A stretch of DNA of 64,000 nucleotides from Bog-473 sp963754445 (GTDB taxonomy: Bacteria > Actinomycetota > Acidimicrobiia > Acidimicrobiales > RAAP-2), in assembly GCA_963754445.1 (NCBI GenBank), contig CAVWFT010000002.1:1426001-1490000 (forward strand), written 5' to 3'. How positions within the stretch are numbered: position 1 is the first letter of the stretch; each line of letters begins with the position of its first letter. A model generated the notes under the pieces. That model was given only the letters and a program-made list of their open reading frames with translations, was not told the DNA's origin and made no database searches. The position numbers and the translations under genes are program-made. Positions 60,755 to 64,000 of this stretch are shown one piece after another.

Positions 60755-62477
60755 AGACGCCTTTCTTGTTGCCGTCGACGCGCATGAACGACGGACCGGT
60801 GGCGAAATCGGCGAAGTTCCAGACGTGCTCGCCGACGACGGCCTCGATGCGATCGAAGACCTCGTGGTACGTGTCCAGCAACGCGGCCTGGTACTCCTCG
60901 CTCCAGACGGCGGCATCAATGGTGTGGAGACCGGGCATCGCGTCGGCTCCGTACTCCGTGACGAGAATGGGTTTGTTGTGCTCTTCGGCCCAGCCGCGGA
61001 GCTCCGTTTCCAGTCCCCGGGCGGCGGCGACCAGGTCACCTGGCTCGATATACCACCCGTAGTAGCGATTGATCATGACGACATCGGCCAACGAGGTGAC
61101 GGTGCAGTTCTTGGGCCCGGCGAACATCATGTTCACGAAGCCGACCGGTCTGGTCGGATCCGCCGCACGGGCGGCGTCGAAGAGCGGTTCGAAGTAGGTC
61201 CGCGCCGCGTCGGAGTGCGACTCCGGCTCGTTGGCGAGACTCCAGAGGACAACACTCGGATGGTTCTTGTCCCGGTCGATGAGCTCCTCGATCGCCCGGC
61301 GGTGCACCGTCTGGGTCGCCGCATTGATGGTGTCTTCGGAAAAGGTCTCCCGTGGTCCGCCGAGGAAGAGGCCGCCTCCGACGCCCAGGTTCAGCCCGAC
61401 CGCAGCGGTCTCGTCGATGATGACGATCCCGAGGCGGTCGGCCTGGTCGAGTACTTCTTCCGCGTAGGGGTAGTGCGAGGTCCGGAACGAGTTGGCACCG
61501 ACCCATCGCAGGAGCTCGAAGTCATGCAGCATCGCCGCGTCGTCATGGCCGCGCCCGTGCACGTTCAGGTCCTCGTGCTTCCCGAAGCCGCGGAAATGGA
61601 ACGGCGTCTCGTTGATGAGGAACTTCGTTCCCTCGACCCGAACGGTTCGCACTCCAACCGGGAGCACGTAGCGGTCGACCAGGTCCCCGTCGTCGACCAG
61701 GTCGAGTTGCAGGTCGTACAGATAGGCGTTGCCCGGTTGCCAGAGCCGGACCTGGGGCACCGAGATCACACCGCTGATCCCGGAACAAGAGCCGACGATG
61801 CGTCCGTCCTCGTCCAAGAGCTGTGCCACGACCTCACGTCCTGGTGCGACCTTGGGTGCGATCACGCCGGCGTAGCGGACGAGACCGGTCGCGTCTTCGA
61901 CTGCCGTGGTGACGGTGACGTCGGCGATATGTGTGGTCGGAGTGGTGGAGACCCAGACGCTCCGGTGGAGGCCGGCATAGTTGAAGAAGTCATGGTGCTG
62001 TCGTTGACGGCGCCGCCCGTCTGCCATGACCTCGACGATGCCCGGTGGAAGGGACTGCCACGTAAGCTCGTTGTTGACGGCCACCGTGAGGCGGAGGGGT
62101 TCTCCCGGACGGACGAGGTCGCTGATGTCCGTTTCGAAGGGCGTATATCCACCTTCGTGTTCCGTCACGAGCTCGTCGTCCACCCAGACCGCGGCGCGAT
62201 GTGTGGCGGCGTCGAAGCGAAGAAGGACGCGCTGCCCGACCCAGCCTCGAGGCACGAAGAACGAACGCTGGTACCAGACGTCGCCGACGTGGTCATGCAC
62301 GGCGCCGTCCACGAAAATGTCGTTGAAGCTGCTCGGCACGGCGATCTGTCGGGCGTCGGGGAGCGGTCCCTGCCACCATCGACTCGCTCGCCCGACCCCG
62401 TCGATGTCTACTGCGAATGCCCACATGCCGTCGAGCCGTTTGGTGTCTCGAACGGCGTTGTCCTGGGGCCTCAGCAT
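60687..62477 (-). CDS. uidA: Beta-glucuronidase (GH2)
   Basis: 596 residues, close to E. coli GusA (603). The acid/base Glu417 (SLANEPESHS) and nucleophile Glu508 (LVTEYGAD) match E. coli Glu413 and Glu504. The glucuronate-carboxylate recognition pair is present as Asn570 and Lys572 in GNKKGVFTRDRHPKAA, matching E. coli Asn566 and Lys568 with the same offset of four. So glucuronide specificity is well supported. There is no signal peptide. ATG 62477 has GGGAGAA upstream. It is downstream of the shikimate-kinase-like gene (15-base gap) and uxaC; its 3' end overlaps lacI. It frees glucuronic acid for UxaC. Confidence 0.95.
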   Translation of the reverse strand: MLRPQDNAVRDTKRLDGMWAFAVDIDGVGRASRWWQGPLPDARQIAVPSSFNDIFVDGAVHDHVGDVWYQRSFFVPRGWVGQRVLLRFDAATHRAAVWVDDELVTEHEGGYTPFETDISDLVRPGEPLRLTVAVNNELTWQSLPPGIVEVMADGRRRQRQHHDFFNYAGLHRSVWVSTTPTTHIADVTVTTAVEDATGLVRYAGVIAPKVAPGREVVAQLLDEDGRIVGSCSGISGVISVPQVRLWQPGNAYLYDLQLDLVDDGDLVDRYVLPVGVRTVRVEGTKFLINETPFHFRGFGKHEDLNVHGRGHDDAAMLHDFELLRWVGANSFRTSHYPYAEEVLDQADRLGIVIIDETAAVGLNLGVGGGLFLGGPRETFSEDTINAATQTVHRRAIEELIDRDKNHPSVVLWSLANEPESHSDAARTYFEPLFDAARAADPTRPVGFVNMMFAGPKNCTVTSLADVVMINRYYGWYIEPGDLVAAARGLETELRGWAEEHNKPILVTEYGADAMPGLHTIDAAVWSEEYQAALLDTYHEVFDRIEAVVGEHVWNFADFATGPSFMRVDGNKKGVFTRDRHPKAAAHHLRKRWLGVS

Positions 62478-62492
62478 CAAATTCTCCCTCGT

Positions 62493-63011
62493 TCAGGCGG
62501 GCCGCGGCAGGGCGCGCAGTGCGGACAGGACCACGTTCGCGACGTCAACGGCATCCCGATCCTCCGTGTCGATGACCAGATCAGCTACCTCCGCGTAGAG
62601 CTGGGCCCGGTCTCGTGCCATCTGCATGAGCATTGGCAGCGGATCGGCGTCGAGGAGCGGGCGGTGGTCACCGGGCTGGACTCGGGCGGCCAAGCGAGAC
62701 GGATCGGCCCGAAGCCAGACGACAAACGAATGGGCGAGCGCTGCCCGCACTGCGGGGTCGAGGACGACGCCACCTGGAGCGGCGACCACGACCGGACCCG
62801 TGTCCGCCAGTGCGTCGAGCACGACCTGGGACTCCAGGTGGCGGTACGCGCTCTCGCCGCCCTCCTGCCAGAGTTCCCTGACCGTCTTTCCGGTTCGATC
62901 GCTGATGGCAACGTCGACATCGACAAATGACCGGTGTGTCTGCGTTGCGACGCGCGCCCCCACGGTCGACTTGCCCGCACCCATGAGACCCACGAGGACC
63001 ACGGCGTTCAT
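62493..63011 (-). CDS. Shikimate-kinase-like P-loop kinase
   Basis: 172 residues, shikimate kinase size. Walker A GLMGAGKSTVG near the N-terminus, the DxD-like FVDVDVAI, the shikimate-site Arg in SAYRHLESQV, a variant glycine motif APGGVVL (GGG in AroK), the lid DHRPLLDADP and RDRAQLYAEVADLVI at the end. It could be a true AroK, but no other aromatic gene is near and its ATG overlaps the uxaC stop by 4 bases, so it is co-translated in a glucuronate operon. Phosphorylation of a sugar acid such as gluconate or ketogluconate is an alternative; GntK-like kinases have a similar fold. The function is open. Confidence 0.85.
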   Translation of the reverse strand: MNAVVLVGLMGAGKSTVGARVATQTHRSFVDVDVAISDRTGKTVRELWQEGGESAYRHLESQVVLDALADTGPVVVAAPGGVVLDPAVRAALAHSFVVWLRADPSRLAARVQPGDHRPLLDADPLPMLMQMARDRAQLYAEVADLVIDTEDRDAVDVANVVLSALRALPRPA

Positions 63012-64000
63012 GAAACGCGAAAGGCTTGCCGGGCCAGGTCGTAGGCCAAGTCCCGAGCCAGTTCGGTTGCGTCGTCCTCGTCCATCCTCTCCTCTGCGAC
63101 GAGGTTGGCCAGGTAGCCCGCATTCACCCTGCGGGCCATGTCGTGACGGGCGGGGATGGTGAGGAGTGACCGGGCGTCGTCGTTGAAGCCGACGGTGTTC
63201 GCGAATCCGGCCGTCTCGCTGACGAGGCCGTAATAGCGACGGATCCCTTCGGGACTGTCGAAAAACCACCAAGGGGGACCGAGTCTGAGCGCTGGGTAGT
63301 GCCCGGCGAGTGGTGCCAGCTCGCGGCTGTATGTCGTCTCGTCCAGCGTGTAGATCACGACCGTGAGGCGGGGTTCATTGCCGAAGCGGTCGAGCAGTGG
63401 TTTGAGGTTTCGGACGTACTCCGTCGCCTTGGGGATGTCGGCTCCTCGATCAGGTCCGAAACGATGGGCCACCCTCGGATTGTGGTTCCGCCACGCTCCG
63501 GCGTGGATCTGCAGAACGAGACCGTCATCCATGCTCATGGCGGCCATCTCGGTCAAGAGCTGTCCGCGAAACAGCTCCGCGTCTGCGGGGTCGTGTGCGC
63601 CGCGAAGAATCCGAGCGAAGAGGTCCTCAGCGTCACGACCGGACAGATCGGCCGTGCATGGCGACGGGTGACCATGGTCGGTCGCCGTGGCACCCGCTGC
63701 GATAAAGGCGACCCTGCGCTGACGGAGGGCGTCGAGGTATCCCTTCCAGGTCGATGTGTCGCTTCCGGTGACCTGTCCGAGGGCGGTGATGTTGGAGAGA
63801 AAGTCCGGTCGGTCTGGGTCGACCACCTCGTCAGGTCGAAATGTCGGCACGACACGGCCGTGCCAGTGGGAAGCCCGGAGAGAGGCGTGCGCCTCCAACG
63901 GGTCGAGCGCGCCATCCGTCGTTGCGAGGAACTCCAAATCGAATCGCTCGAACAGAGCTCGGGGCCGGAACGCATCCTCGGCGAGGCGAGTCCGCAGCGC
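63008..64000 (-). CDS. uxaC: Glucuronate isomerase, C-terminal part (start outside window)
   Basis: 330 residues visible, open to the window edge; complete proteins are about 465. Family motifs are FERFDLEFLATTDGALDPLEAH, VVPTFRPDEVVDP, QIHAGAWRNHNPR, and near the end AGFANTVGFNDDARSLLTIPARHDMARRVNAGYLANLVAE, all characteristic of UxaC. It isomerises D-glucuronate to D-fructuronate (and galacturonate to tagaturonate). The metal-binding N-terminal part is off the window. It leads the minus-strand operon with the shikimate-kinase-like protein and beta-glucuronidase, with ATGA overlap to the next gene. Confidence 0.93.
   Translation of the reverse strand, partial: ALRTRLAEDAFRPRALFERFDLEFLATTDGALDPLEAHASLRASHWHGRVVPTFRPDEVVDPDRPDFLSNITALGQVTGSDTSTWKGYLDALRQRRVAFIAAGATATDHGHPSPCTADLSGRDAEDLFARILRGAHDPADAELFRGQLLTEMAAMSMDDGLVLQIHAGAWRNHNPRVAHRFGPDRGADIPKATEYVRNLKPLLDRFGNEPRLTVVIYTLDETTYSRELAPLAGHYPALRLGPPWWFFDSPEGIRRYYGLVSETAGFANTVGFNDDARSLLTIPARHDMARRVNAGYLANLVAEERMDEDDATELARDLAYDLARQAFRVS

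Noticed and set aside
60717..62930. 737-residue plus-strand frame opposite uidA
   Set aside because: No motif, and the minus strand carries an unmistakable beta-glucuronidase with catalytic residues in place.
1..64000. CRISPR arrays, insertion sequences, prophage, tRNA or rRNA genes
   Set aside because: No regular repeat-spacer pattern, transposase, integrase or structured RNA gene was seen; gaps between genes are mostly under 200 bases.

Overview
The window is high-GC, almost gap-free bacterial DNA. Short spacers, many ATGA/GTGA stop-start overlaps, GTG and TTG starts, a Streptomyces-type xylose isomerase, two LLM-class flavin/F420-type oxidoreductases, cytochromes P450 and many paralogous acyl-CoA genes suggest an actinobacterium. 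Acidimicrobiia or a related lineage is my guess; no rRNA or other marker gene is present to prove it. I see no tRNA, rRNA, CRISPR array, insertion sequence, phage gene or origin.

Left edge (1-6992): the C-terminal part of a GH3 glycosidase, cut by the window edge. Next comes a minus-strand unit (lldD-like flavin dehydrogenase, DeoR regulator, AhpD/CMD protein, zinc alcohol dehydrogenase), then a dihydrodipicolinate-reductase-like protein and an FMN reductase on the plus strand.

Acyl-CoA and oxygenase region (7079-41797): two P450s, two acyl-CoA synthetases, two family III CoA-transferases, five acyl-CoA dehydrogenases in three groups, a crotonase-fold protein, an NtaA-type monooxygenase, a CitE-like lyase and a Rieske oxygenase. 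It also holds a KshB-like ferredoxin reductase, an aldehyde dehydrogenase, hotdog and SnoaL-like proteins, TetR and GntR regulators, and an operon of SDR, TauD-type dioxygenase, amidohydrolase, CMD protein and 3-hydroxyisobutyrate-dehydrogenase-like protein. A P450-SDR-TetR-ferredoxin operon and a lone branched-chain-type binding lipoprotein or secreted protein follow. Oxygenases open or hydroxylate a hydrophobic substrate, FadD and CoA-transferases activate it, and FadE/crotonase/lyase steps shorten it. The substrate is unknown; steroid, terpenoid or aromatic side chains are plausible.

Plant-sugar region (41879-64000): GH3, GH2, galT, an inositol-monophosphatase-like protein and an unusual GHMP sugar kinase of the plant L-arabinokinase type on the plus strand. 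A convergent xylA-xylB-GH43-lacI operon on the minus strand follows, with a Gfo/Idh/MocA oxidoreductase divergent from xylA. The right end is a glucuronide locus: uxaC (cut by the edge), a shikimate-kinase-like protein, beta-glucuronidase uidA, a LacI regulator, a fructuronate-reductase-like mannitol dehydrogenase family protein and a LarA-type nickel racemase homologue. Two near-identical palindromes upstream of GH2 and of xylA look like operators of one LacI regulator. The glycosidases have no evident signal peptides and no sugar transporter is present, so imported oligosaccharides are probably cut inside the cell.

Most informative oddities: the arabinokinase-type kinase, a crotonase lacking both hydratase glutamates, an amidohydrolase without its HxH pair, an 11-bp-phased repeat array before a P450, and the LacI operator pair.
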